A stretch of DNA of 7,341 nt, taken from Phycisphaerae bacterium. Its GTDB lineage: Bacteria > Planctomycetota > Phycisphaerae > SM23-33. The notes under the pieces are model-generated. The model was given only the letters and a program-made list of their open reading frames with translations, did not search any database and was not told where the DNA came from. Where the stretch lies: contig JAUWQU010000174.1 of assembly GCA_030610965.1 (NCBI GenBank), forward strand, positions 1-7,341, written 5' to 3'. The translations under genes and the position numbers were made by a program. Below, one piece after another: positions 1-7,233 of the stretch. Every line of letters starts with the position of its first letter. The first letter of the stretch is position 1.

Positions 1-1356
1 CGGGTCCGTCTCGGCCAGGTCGGCGATCTCGATCATCGCGTCGATGAACGAGTCGATCGTCTCCTTGGATTCCGTTTCGGTTGGCTCGATCATCATCGCC
101 TCATGCACGATCAGCGGGAAGTAGACCGTCGGCGGGTGGAAGCCGCGGTCGATCAGCGCCTTTGCGACGGTCATGGCCCGCACGCCCTTGGCGGCCTGGC
201 GAGACGCCGAGAAAACACATTCGTGCATGCAAATGCGATCGTAGGGCAGGTGGTAGCGTTCCTTTAGTTTGACTCGGATGTAGTTTGCATTGAGCACCGC
301 GTTGCCGGACACCCGCCCCAGGCCCTCCCTGCCAAGAAGCAGAAGGTACGCGTAGGCCCGGAGGATGATCGCGAAGTTGCCGTAGAACGGCGCGATGTAG
401 CCGATCGAGTGCGGCCTGTCGTAGTCGAGGTAGTACGAACCGTCTGGCCGCTCGCGGATGATGGACGTCGGCAGGAACTCCACGAGCTTGTCGACCACGC
501 CGACCGGGCCCGAGCCGGGCCCGCCGCCGCCGTGAGGCGTGGCGAACGTCTTATGCAGGTTCACGTGCATGATGTCGAAGCCGATATCGCCAGGCCGGCA
601 CCGCCCGAGAAGGGCGTTGAGGTTCGCCCCATCGCAGTACATCAGCCCGTCCACGCTGTGGATGAGGTCCGCGATTTCACGGACCTTCGGGTTGAACAGG
701 CCCAGCGTGTTGGGGCAGGTGAGCATCAGTCCGGCGACCTTGTCGTCGAGGGCTTTCTTCAATTCCTCGATGCACATCACGCCGTTTTCGTCGGACGGGA
801 CGGAGCGAACTTCGTAGCCGGCGATTGCAGCGCTGGCGGGGTTCGTGCCGTGCCCGCTGTCGGGGATGAGGATGGTGGTCTTCTTGTTGCCGCGTTTGCG
901 GTGGTATGCGGCGATTGTCATCACGCCGGTCAACTCGCCGTGCGCCCCGGCCAGCGGCTGCATCGTGAAGGCCGACATGCCGCATATTTCCGACAGCAGG
1001 CGGTCCATTTCATACAGCACCGCCAGTGCGCCCTGGACCATCATTTCCCCGCCGGGAAGCTGGGGCACCAGCGGGTGGAGGTACGCGAAGCCCGGGTAGT
1101 TGGCGACGCGTTCGGTGACTTTCGGGTTGTACTTCATCGTGCATGAGCCGAGGGGGTAGAAGCCCGTGTCGACGCCGAAGTTTTTTCGGCTAAGCGCGGT
1201 GAAGTGCCGCACCACGTCCAACTCGCCGAGTTCGGGCAGCTCTGGCGGCTCGGTCCGCAGCAGGTCGGCCTTGATGGGCGTGGCGACCTCGGCGCCGTCA
1301 GGTACCATCCGCACCGCCCGGCGCCCGGGGACTGATTTATCGAAGATCGTTTTCAC
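1..1356 (-). CDS. gcvPB: Glycine dehydrogenase (decarboxylating) subunit 2, partial (3' end outside window)
   Basis: This is the second subunit of the two-chain P protein. With GcvPA it decarboxylates glycine using pyridoxal phosphate (PLP) and passes the aminomethyl group to the lipoyl arm of GcvH. The visible 452 codons contain the N-terminal FGVDTGFYPLGSCTMKYNP block (residues 60-78), QPLAGAHGE (133-141), SGHGTNPASA (167-176) and the PLP site NLHKTFATPHGGGGPG, where Lys269 follows His268 and should bind the cofactor. The family is usually about 480-500 residues, so roughly 30-50 residues lie beyond position 1. The start is GTG at 1356. It overlaps the gcvPA stop in a GTGA junction and is preceded by an exceptionally strong Shine-Dalgarno; no ATG in this frame fits better. 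The reading frame is uninterrupted across the window. Family and role are clear; only the C-terminus is unknown. Confidence 0.97.
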   Translation of the reverse strand, partial: MKTIFDKSVPGRRAVRMVPDGAEVATPIKADLLRTEPPELPELGELDVVRHFTALSRKNFGVDTGFYPLGSCTMKYNPKVTERVANYPGFAYLHPLVPQLPGGEMMVQGALAVLYEMDRLLSEICGMSAFTMQPLAGAHGELTGVMTIAAYHRKRGNKKTTILIPDSGHGTNPASAAIAGYEVRSVPSDENGVMCIEELKKALDDKVAGLMLTCPNTLGLFNPKVREIADLIHSVDGLMYCDGANLNALLGRCRPGDIGFDIMHVNLHKTFATPHGGGGPGSGPVGVVDKLVEFLPTSIIRERPDGSYYLDYDRPHSIGYIAPFYGNFAIILRAYAYLLLLGREGLGRVSGNAVLNANYIRVKLKERYHLPYDRICMHECVFSASRQAAKGVRAMTVAKALIDRGFHPPTVYFPLIVHEAMMIEPTETESKETIDSFIDAMIEIADLAETDP

Positions 1357-2687
1357 AGGATCACCTCCAGGGCGTGGGCGAGGAAGTCGATGTCTTCCTT
1401 CGTTCGCTTTTCCGTGACCGCCACGAGCAGGCAGTCGTTCATCTCGGGCCAGTACCTGCCCAAGGGGAAGCCTGCGGCGATGCCTCGGGTGAAGAGGCTT
1501 CGTATGACCTTCTCGGCGGCGATTGGCAGGCTGATGACGAACTCGTTGAAGTACCACCGCTTGGGGAACCGCATGGTGACGCCGGGCACGGCGAGCAGGC
1601 GCTGGCGGGCATAGTCGCCGCGGTCGGCGCAGACGCGGGCGACCTCACGCAGCCCGTGCTTGCCGATGAGGCTCATGTACACAAGGGCCGTCAGGGCGCA
1701 GAGACCCTGGTTGGTGCAGATTTTGCTGGTGGCGTTCTCGCGGCGGATGTGCTGCTCGCGGGCCTGGAGCGTCAGCACGAAGCCCTCGCGCCCGTTGGCG
1801 TCGAGCGTTCGGCCGACTACTCGCCCGGGCATCTTGCGGACGTGCTTGGTTCGCGTCGCCATGAAGCCGAGGTAAGGCCCGCCGAACGAGACGGGCATGC
1901 CGAGGCTCTGGCCCTCGCCGACGACGATGTCGGCGCCCATCTGGCCGGGCGGCTTGAGCAGGCCCATCGCTATCGGGTAGCCCGACACGATCAGCAGCCC
2001 GCCGCGGGCGTGGATCATCTCGGCGATGTCCGACACGTCGTCGATGCAGCCGAAAAAGTTGGGGGTCTGGACGATCACCGCGGCAGTGTCGTCGCTGAGG
2101 CGCCGCGCGATCTCCGCGCGGTCCGGCAGGCCGTCGCTGGAGGCGGTCTCGATCAGGTCGATGCCCAGGTTGCTCGTGTACGAGCGGACCATCTTGCGGT
2201 AGATCGGGTTGACCGAGTCGTCCACGATCACCTGCCGGCGGCGAGTGACTCGCAGGGCCATCATGATCGCCTCGTACACGGCCGTGCCGCCGTCGTAAAG
2301 CGATGCGTTGGCGACTTCCATGTCCGTCAGGCGGCAGATGGCCGACTGGAACTCGTAAATCGCCTGCAGCGTTCCCTGCGAGACTTCCGGCTGGTAGGGC
2401 GTGTATGCGGTGTAGAACTCGCTGCGGGAGACCAATGCCTCCTGCGCGGCCGGGATGAAGTGGTCGTAGAATCCGCCGCCGAGGAAACTGGTCTGGCCGG
2501 TGAGGTTCTTGTCGGCCAGGGTGGAGATTCGCCTTCTGACCTCCTGCTCGGTCATGCCCGGCTGGATGTCCAGCTCGCCGCAGAGCAGTTCCGGCGGGAT
2601 GTCGGCGAACAGGTCGTCGATGCTCTCAACGCCGATGGCCTCGAGCATCTGCCGCTGCTGGGCCGGAGTGTTCGCGATGAAAGGCAT
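1353..2687 (-). CDS. gcvPA: Glycine dehydrogenase (decarboxylating) subunit 1
   Basis: This is the first subunit of the split P protein of the glycine cleavage system, 444 residues, the usual length for the family. Visible family blocks are LADKNLTGQTSFLGGGFYDH (57-76), YTPYQPEVSQGTLQAIYEFQ (95-114), YDGGTAVYEA (131-140), a glycine-rich VSFGGPYLGFM stretch (266-276) and REQHIRRENATSKICTNQ (310-327). The PLP lysine belongs to GcvPB, so its absence here is normal; GcvPA acts only as a heterodimer with GcvPB. The start chosen is ATG 2687, beginning MPFIANTPAQ, which overlaps the gcvH stop by one nucleotide (TGATG) and has GGGGAG 5 nt upstream. The frame stays open upstream for about 116 codons inside gcvH, but that stretch is arginine-rich out-of-frame translation and is not part of the protein. 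The gene ends in a 4-nt overlap with gcvPB, suggesting translational coupling. Confidence 0.97.
   Translation of the reverse strand: MPFIANTPAQQRQMLEAIGVESIDDLFADIPPELLCGELDIQPGMTEQEVRRRISTLADKNLTGQTSFLGGGFYDHFIPAAQEALVSRSEFYTAYTPYQPEVSQGTLQAIYEFQSAICRLTDMEVANASLYDGGTAVYEAIMMALRVTRRRQVIVDDSVNPIYRKMVRSYTSNLGIDLIETASSDGLPDRAEIARRLSDDTAAVIVQTPNFFGCIDDVSDIAEMIHARGGLLIVSGYPIAMGLLKPPGQMGADIVVGEGQSLGMPVSFGGPYLGFMATRTKHVRKMPGRVVGRTLDANGREGFVLTLQAREQHIRRENATSKICTNQGLCALTALVYMSLIGKHGLREVARVCADRGDYARQRLLAVPGVTMRFPKRWYFNEFVISLPIAAEKVIRSLFTRGIAAGFPLGRYWPEMNDCLLVAVTEKRTKEDIDFLAHALEVIL
1358..1368 (-). promoter_or_regulatory. Extended Shine-Dalgarno for gcvPB
   Basis: On the minus strand this reads GGAGGTGATCC, fully complementary over 11 nt to the usual bacterial 16S rRNA tail GGATCACCTCC. 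The GGAGG core sits 7 nt before the GTG start. It lies inside the last codons of gcvPA (Leu-Glu-Val-Ile-Leu). It decides the GTG start at 1356 and may offset the weaker start codon, which would help keep the two P subunits in balance. Confidence 0.9.
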
Positions 2688-3073
2688 CAGTTCTCCCCTT
2701 CGCCCAGGAGCTTCTCGTATGCGTCGGCGTTCATGAGCGAGCCGGCCTCGGCCGGGTCGGAAAGCTCGATCTTGTAGAACCAGCCCTTGCCGTAGCAGTC
2801 GGAGTTGACCAGGCCTGGGTCGTCCTCGAGGTCGCCGTTGATCTCCACCACCTTTCCGCCGACGGGTGCGTTGATGCTCGCGGCGGCCTTCGACGACTCG
2901 ATAGCGCAGGCCTCGTCGCCCTTGGCCAACTGCCGCCCGACCTCGGGCAGTTCGACGAACGTGAGGTCGCCGAGGGCGTGCTGGGCGTGGTCGGTTACGC
3001 CCACAGTGGCGGTCTTGCCCTCGATGCGGACCCACTCGTGCTCTTTCGTGTAAGCCAGATCACTCGGTATCAT
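2687..3073 (-). CDS. gcvH: Glycine cleavage system H protein (lipoyl carrier)
   Basis: This is a small lipoylated shuttle protein, 128 residues, normal for the family. It carries the aminomethyl group from the P protein to the T protein and is reoxidised by the L protein. It opens MIPSDLAYTKEHEWV, the typical H-protein N-terminus, followed by VGVTDHAQHALGDLTFVELP (24-43). The lipoylation site is IESSKAAA with Lys62; the commoner form is ESVKA, so Ser61 is a mild variation. NAPVGGKVVEIN (68-79) and GWFYKIEL (95-102) complete the fold. The start is ATG 3073, with AAGGAG 7 nt upstream. An upstream in-frame ATG at 3106 would add 11 residues that do not resemble the family. The gene is last before the tight gcvH-gcvPA-gcvPB block and is separated from gcvT by a 226-nt gap holding an inverted repeat. 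Lipoate must be supplied by enzymes not encoded here. Confidence 0.97.
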   Translation of the reverse strand: MIPSDLAYTKEHEWVRIEGKTATVGVTDHAQHALGDLTFVELPEVGRQLAKGDEACAIESSKAAASINAPVGGKVVEINGDLEDDPGLVNSDCYGKGWFYKIELSDPAEAGSLMNADAYEKLLGEGEN

Positions 3074-3080
3074 ATCTTCG

Positions 3081-3086
3081 CTCCTT
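3081..3086 (-). promoter_or_regulatory. Shine-Dalgarno for gcvH
   Basis: AAGGAG on the minus strand, 7 nt before ATG 3073. It selects the start MIPSDLAYTKEH over the in-frame ATG at 3106, which has no comparable site and would add a non-conserved N-terminus. Confidence 0.85.
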
Positions 3087-3120
3087 ACTCTCTGGTGGAT
3101 TGTCAATGCGGATGATGCGG

Positions 3121-3265
3121 AAGAAGAAACAGAAGCATTAGAGGGGGATTACACGGATTATGAGATTACATGGATAGAAGAAGATACAAAACAGGATGGC
3201 TCATACATGCTGTTTTGTCCATGTAATCCTAGAATCTCTGTAATCTCCATCTGATGTTTCTTCTT
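3121..3265. repeat. Imperfect inverted repeat in the gcvH-gcvT gap (GGATTACA-type)
   Basis: The 226-nt gap 3074-3299 has no credible gene but holds a nested inverted repeat. The outer arms AAGAAGAAACA (3121-3131) and its complement (3255-3265) match over 11 nt. The middle arms 3141-3174 and 3218-3251 match at 27 of 34 ungapped positions and carry GGATTACACGGATTA and GATTACATGGA. An inner perfect 9-bp stem ACAAAACAG (3186-3194) pairs with 3210-3218 across a 15-nt loop. Because it lies between two genes of the same strand, it would be transcribed and could fold into a long hairpin. There is no U-run of the kind expected for an intrinsic terminator. It shares sequence and layout with the element at 4423-4604. 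Confidence 0.85.
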
Positions 3266-3299
3266 TTCTTCCATGCGATCAATCCGTCTCTCGGTCGTT

Positions 3300-4400
3300 T
3301 CACACGCTTGCCCGGCACGTGCCACCGGGGTACAGGGGCTTTTCGCAAACGACCACCGGCAGCTCGACCCGGCCGGTGTCCACAACAAGCTCCTGCCCGG
3401 CTCCGGCCAGGGACGCGTCAACATACCCCATCCCCACCGACACTTTCAAGCTCGGCGAAAAGGCTGCACTGGTGACCGTGCCGACGGCCTGGCCGGCATG
3501 GAGGATCGCGTTGTCCGGATTGGCCCGGCGCCGCGAATCGCTGCGGAAGGCGACCAGCTTCTGCGCCGTCCCGGCCGCGACCTGCCCGCGCAACGCCTCG
3601 GCCCCTACGAACTCCCGTTGCGGCTTGATGAAGCCGCCAAGGTCCGCCTCGATGGGCGTTCGCCGCGGGCTGAGCTCGTGGCCGTAGAGCGGGTAGCACA
3701 TCTCCAGGCGAAGCGAGTCCCGCGCGCCCAGGCCCGCCGGCCTGAGTATCGCCGATTCCATCAGGTGGTCGAATATGCACACCAGGTCATCGCCCGGGGC
3801 CATAATCTCGTAGCCGAGCTCGCCCGTGTACCCGGTCCGGCTGAGGACGAACCGCCGTCCGTGGCAGACGGCCTCGGTGACGCCGAAGTAGCCGAGCCGG
3901 TGCAGGTCGATGTCGACCATTGGCGCGAGCACCTCGGCCGAGCGGGGGCCCTGGAGGTCCACCTTCCCCCAGCCCTTGGACGAGCGGTTGACCAGTTCGA
4001 CGCCTGACGCGCCCGAAAGGTGCGCCCGAATCCATTGCAGGTCGCCCTCGAGCGTTCCGGCGTTGACCACCAGCAGGAACCGCTCGTCGGCGAGGCGCAT
4101 GAGGATCGTGTCGTCGAGGACGCCGCCTTCTTCGTTCAGCAGGAAGCCGTACTTGCACCGCCCGACCTTAATGGCGGCTGGGTCCTGCGTGCATATCTTC
4201 CCGAGATGCTCCGCCGCGGCCGGGCCGGTCAACAGGAACTGGCCCATGTGACTGGTGTCGAACACGACCGCCGAGGTCCGGCAGTGCTCGTGCTCGCCGA
4301 GAATGCTCTCGTACTGCACCGGCAGAAGCCAGCCGGCGAAATCGACGATCTTGCCGCCAAGTGTCACGTGGCGGTCGTGTAAATCCGTCTTGCGGGACAT
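3300..4400 (-). CDS. gcvT: Glycine cleavage system T protein (aminomethyltransferase)
   Basis: This tetrahydrofolate-dependent enzyme releases ammonia from the aminomethyl-lipoyl H protein and transfers the one-carbon unit to make 5,10-methylene-tetrahydrofolate. It has 366 residues, full length for the family. Visible blocks are DFAGWLLPVQY (20-30), VFDTSHMGQF (46-55), EGGVLDDTIL (91-100, with Asp96/Asp97 in the position of the family's catalytic aspartate), RTGYTGELGYEI (188-199) and GARDSLRLEMCYPLYGHEL (225-243), which are hallmarks of GcvT in contrast to looser relatives such as YgfZ. The C-terminal domain ends in the expected EKPLYPGG. The start is ATG 4400 with AAGGAG 6 nt upstream. It is isolated by gaps of 226 and 233 nt, each with an inverted repeat, unlike the overlapping gcvH-PA-PB genes, so its expression may be set separately. 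No glycine riboswitch is recognisable upstream. Confidence 0.97.
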   Translation of the reverse strand: MSRKTDLHDRHVTLGGKIVDFAGWLLPVQYESILGEHEHCRTSAVVFDTSHMGQFLLTGPAAAEHLGKICTQDPAAIKVGRCKYGFLLNEEGGVLDDTILMRLADERFLLVVNAGTLEGDLQWIRAHLSGASGVELVNRSSKGWGKVDLQGPRSAEVLAPMVDIDLHRLGYFGVTEAVCHGRRFVLSRTGYTGELGYEIMAPGDDLVCIFDHLMESAILRPAGLGARDSLRLEMCYPLYGHELSPRRTPIEADLGGFIKPQREFVGAEALRGQVAAGTAQKLVAFRSDSRRRANPDNAILHAGQAVGTVTSAAFSPSLKVSVGMGYVDASLAGAGQELVVDTGRVELPVVVCEKPLYPGGTCRASV

Positions 4401-4422
4401 CCGTTACTCCTTGAGGATTATC

Positions 4423-4604
4423 ATCGCAGAGAGCGCGGAGAGCGCAGAGAAAAGAAACATCGGATGGGGATTACACGGATTAGAGGATTACATGGATTAA
4501 GAGATTTAATATGCTTCCATCCATGTAATCCTCTAATCCATGTAATCCCCATCTCGTTTCTTCTTATCCTGTTCTTTCTCCGCGCTCTCCGCGTCCTCTG
4601 CGAT
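4423..4604. repeat. Long compound palindrome in the kbl-gcvT gap
   Basis: The 233-nt gap 4401-4633 is mostly one inverted repeat. The inner arms 4463-4497 and 4519-4553 are complementary at 34 of 35 positions, around a 21-nt loop (4498-4518). The outer arms 4423-4452 and 4575-4604 are complementary at 27 of 30 ungapped positions. A short AGAAAC match (4453-4458 with 4556-4561) lies between them. Each inner arm holds two copies of a 17-nt unit (GGATTACACGGATTAGA, then a near copy from 4485). Each outer arm holds 9-nt units of the GCGCGGAGA/GCGCAGAGA kind. In the operon transcript, three of the four arm mismatches become G-U pairs, so one very long hairpin is expected. No gene, riboswitch or U-tract terminator is evident in the gap. 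Confidence 0.95.
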
Positions 4605-4633
4605 TAGTCTTCTGCCTTCTTCCTTGCAACTCG

Positions 4634-5818
<1,185 letters not shown>

Positions 5819-5827
5819 GAAGGTTTC

Positions 5828-6871
5828 CTATTCCTCGGCCCAGGTCAGCACGACCTTGCCGGACTGGCCCGACCGCATGACCTGGAAGGCCTCTTCGAAC
5901 TCGGTGTAATCGTATCGGTGCGTGATGACCGGCGTGATGTCCAGCCCGCACTGGATCATCATGGTCATCTTGTACCACGTCTCGTACATCTCCCGGCCAT
6001 AGATGCCCTTGATGGTCAGGCCGTTGAATATGACCAGGTCCCAGTCGATACCCGTCTGTGGCAGGATGCCAAGCAGTGCGACCTTGCCGCCGTGGCACAT
6101 GTTGGCGAGCATGGACCGAAACGCGTCCGGGTTGCCGGACATCTCCATGCCGACGTCGAAGCCTTCCTTCATGCCCAGGCGGGCCTGGAAATCCTCGTCG
6201 AGCTTCTCGGCGCGGACGTCGACGGCCAGGGTCGCGCCCATCTTGCGGGCAAGATCGAGGCGGTAGGGGTTGACGTCCGTAACGACGATATGCCTGGCCC
6301 TGCAATGCCTTGCGATGGCCGCGGCCATGATGCCGATGGGCCCTGCGCCGGTGATGAGTATGTCCTCGCCGAGCAGGTCGAAGCTAAGGGCCGTGTGGGC
6401 GGCGTTGCCCAGCGGGTCGAAGCAACTGATGACCTCCAGCGGGATATTCGCATCCGCCGCCCAAACGTTGGTTACCGGAATCGACAGGTACTCAGCGAAC
6501 GCGCCGGGGCGGTTGACGCCGATGCTGCTGGTATTGGGGCACAGGTTCCGCCGCCCGGCCAGGCAGTTGCGGCACCGGCCGCAGACGACGTGGCCCTCGC
6601 CGCTGACGAGATCGCCCTTGGCGAAATCATGCACGTTCGAGCCGATGGCCTCGATAAGGCCGACGAACTCGTGCCCCACGTGCATCCCGACAGGAATGTT
6701 CTTCTGGGCCCACTTGTCCCAGTTCCAGATATGCACGTCCGTGCCGCAGATGCTGGTCTTTAGAATGCGGACCAGCACCTCGTTAATGCCTATCTCCGGT
6801 ACGGGTACGTCCTGAAGCCAAAGGCCTTCGTCAGCTTTGGCCTTCACCAACGCCTTCATTGTCTTGCTCAT
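5828..6871 (-). CDS. tdh: L-threonine 3-dehydrogenase (zinc-dependent MDR family)
   Basis: This enzyme oxidises L-threonine with NAD+ to 2-amino-3-oxobutyrate, the first gene of the run. It has 347 residues (E. coli Tdh has 341) and strong resemblance along the whole chain. Catalytic zinc region: Cys42 in SICGTDVHIWNWD and His67-Glu68 in VGHEF. Structural zinc cysteines: Cys97, 100, 103 and 111 in CGRCRNCLAGRRNLC. SGEGH ends at His94. The Rossmann motif GAGPIG is at 175-180 and is followed by the acidic Asp199 in VVTDVN, consistent with NAD rather than NADP. IKGIYGREM (288-295) and RSGQSGKV (333-340) are typical of the family. The start ATG 6871 has only AGGA 2 nt upstream or GAGG 11 nt upstream; ATG 6859 (MKALVKAK) aligns directly with the E. 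coli start and cannot be ruled out. The open frame upstream to 7045 has no family resemblance. Confidence 0.96.
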   Translation of the reverse strand: MSKTMKALVKAKADEGLWLQDVPVPEIGINEVLVRILKTSICGTDVHIWNWDKWAQKNIPVGMHVGHEFVGLIEAIGSNVHDFAKGDLVSGEGHVVCGRCRNCLAGRRNLCPNTSSIGVNRPGAFAEYLSIPVTNVWAADANIPLEVISCFDPLGNAAHTALSFDLLGEDILITGAGPIGIMAAAIARHCRARHIVVTDVNPYRLDLARKMGATLAVDVRAEKLDEDFQARLGMKEGFDVGMEMSGNPDAFRSMLANMCHGGKVALLGILPQTGIDWDLVIFNGLTIKGIYGREMYETWYKMTMMIQCGLDITPVITHRYDYTEFEEAFQVMRSGQSGKVVLTWAEE

Positions 6872-6965
6872 GTTCCTGCGATCCTCATTTCCTGCGCATG
6901 CACCGTCCGAGCTGCTAGCCCGGTCGAGGCCTAAGCGGGGATAAATCCTATCCGTCAGGGAGGAC

Positions 6966-6995
6966 ATGATAATGCGCTGGTGCCCCCGGCAACAA
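6966..6995 (-). promoter_or_regulatory. Possible sigma70-type promoter for the tdh operon
   Basis: On the minus strand TTGTTG (6990-6995) and TATCAT (6966-6971) are separated by 18 nt. The -10 matches the consensus at 5 of 6 positions; the -35 matches at only 3 of 6. It lies about 95 nt before the tdh start, a plausible leader length. The match is weak, the sigma factor preferences of this organism are unknown, and chance occurrence is quite possible. Confidence 0.2.
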
Positions 6996-7054
6996 TGACA
7001 ATCTTGGCCGTATCCGCCGGGACGGGGGGCGCCGGACGCTGACAAAGCGATTCA

Positions 7055-7192
7055 GCAGGGATGCAGGAGATGCAGGCCAGTGGTCGGGAAATCCCGGTCT
7101 GACAGGAAGAAGGGAAGGTGAAGCCCTCCCTCTCTCCGCTGCCGGCCAACGTATACTTGCCTAAACCGTTTCTTTTTCCCCTGCATCCCTGC
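7055..7192. repeat. Inverted repeat of GCAGGGAT-type units upstream of tdh
   Basis: GCAGGGATGCAGG at 7055-7067 is perfectly complementary to 7180-7192 (13 of 13), with 112 nt between the arms. The left arm continues as a short tandem array, GCAGGGAT, GCAGGAGAT, GCAGG (7055-7076). The right arm holds about one and a half units. The sequence is unrelated to the GGATTACA units of the two other elements, but the plan (short tandem units, inverted, intergenic) is the same. The spacing is long, so a hairpin is less certain here. Confidence 0.7.
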
Positions 7193-7233
7193 ATATTCTT
7201 TGTCTCGGGTGGGCCATCGGATATCGTGTGACC

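Larger units (their letters stand above)
6872..7233. other. Divergent intergenic region between tdh and nfi
   Basis: These 362 nt contain no convincing gene. The minus-strand reading frame across 6955-7242 has no recognisable family and runs through repeat sequence. The region should hold the operon promoter on the left and an nfi promoter on the right, but neither is clear. It contains the GCAGGGAT inverted repeat (7055-7192), a weak 5-bp hairpin GGATA/TATCC (6939-6953) and a possible tdh promoter near 6966-6995. Confidence 0.7.

Noticed and set aside
1374..2777. Long plus-strand open frame (467 codons) antisense to gcvPA
   Set aside because: It is a shadow of the GC-rich gcvPA codons, with low-complexity valine, alanine, aspartate and histidine composition and no recognisable domain.
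3098..3106. Perfect TTGACA (minus strand, 3101-3106) just upstream of gcvH, a possible internal promoter
   Set aside because: At 16-18 nt spacing the -10 position would fall on the Shine-Dalgarno region and shows no TATAAT-like hexamer.
3121..3265. CRISPR array, suggested by repeated GATTACA blocks
   Set aside because: The blocks are inverted and nearly contiguous, without uniform repeats or unique spacers of 30-40 nt.
3074..3299. Intrinsic terminator between gcvT and gcvH
   Set aside because: Hairpins are present, but the stems are long and AT-containing and no U-run follows; T-rich stretches are just complements of the purine-rich arms.
4401..4633. Glycine riboswitch upstream of gcvT
   Set aside because: The gap is taken up by the inverted repeat, and none of the glycine-aptamer conserved elements I know could be recognised on the minus strand.
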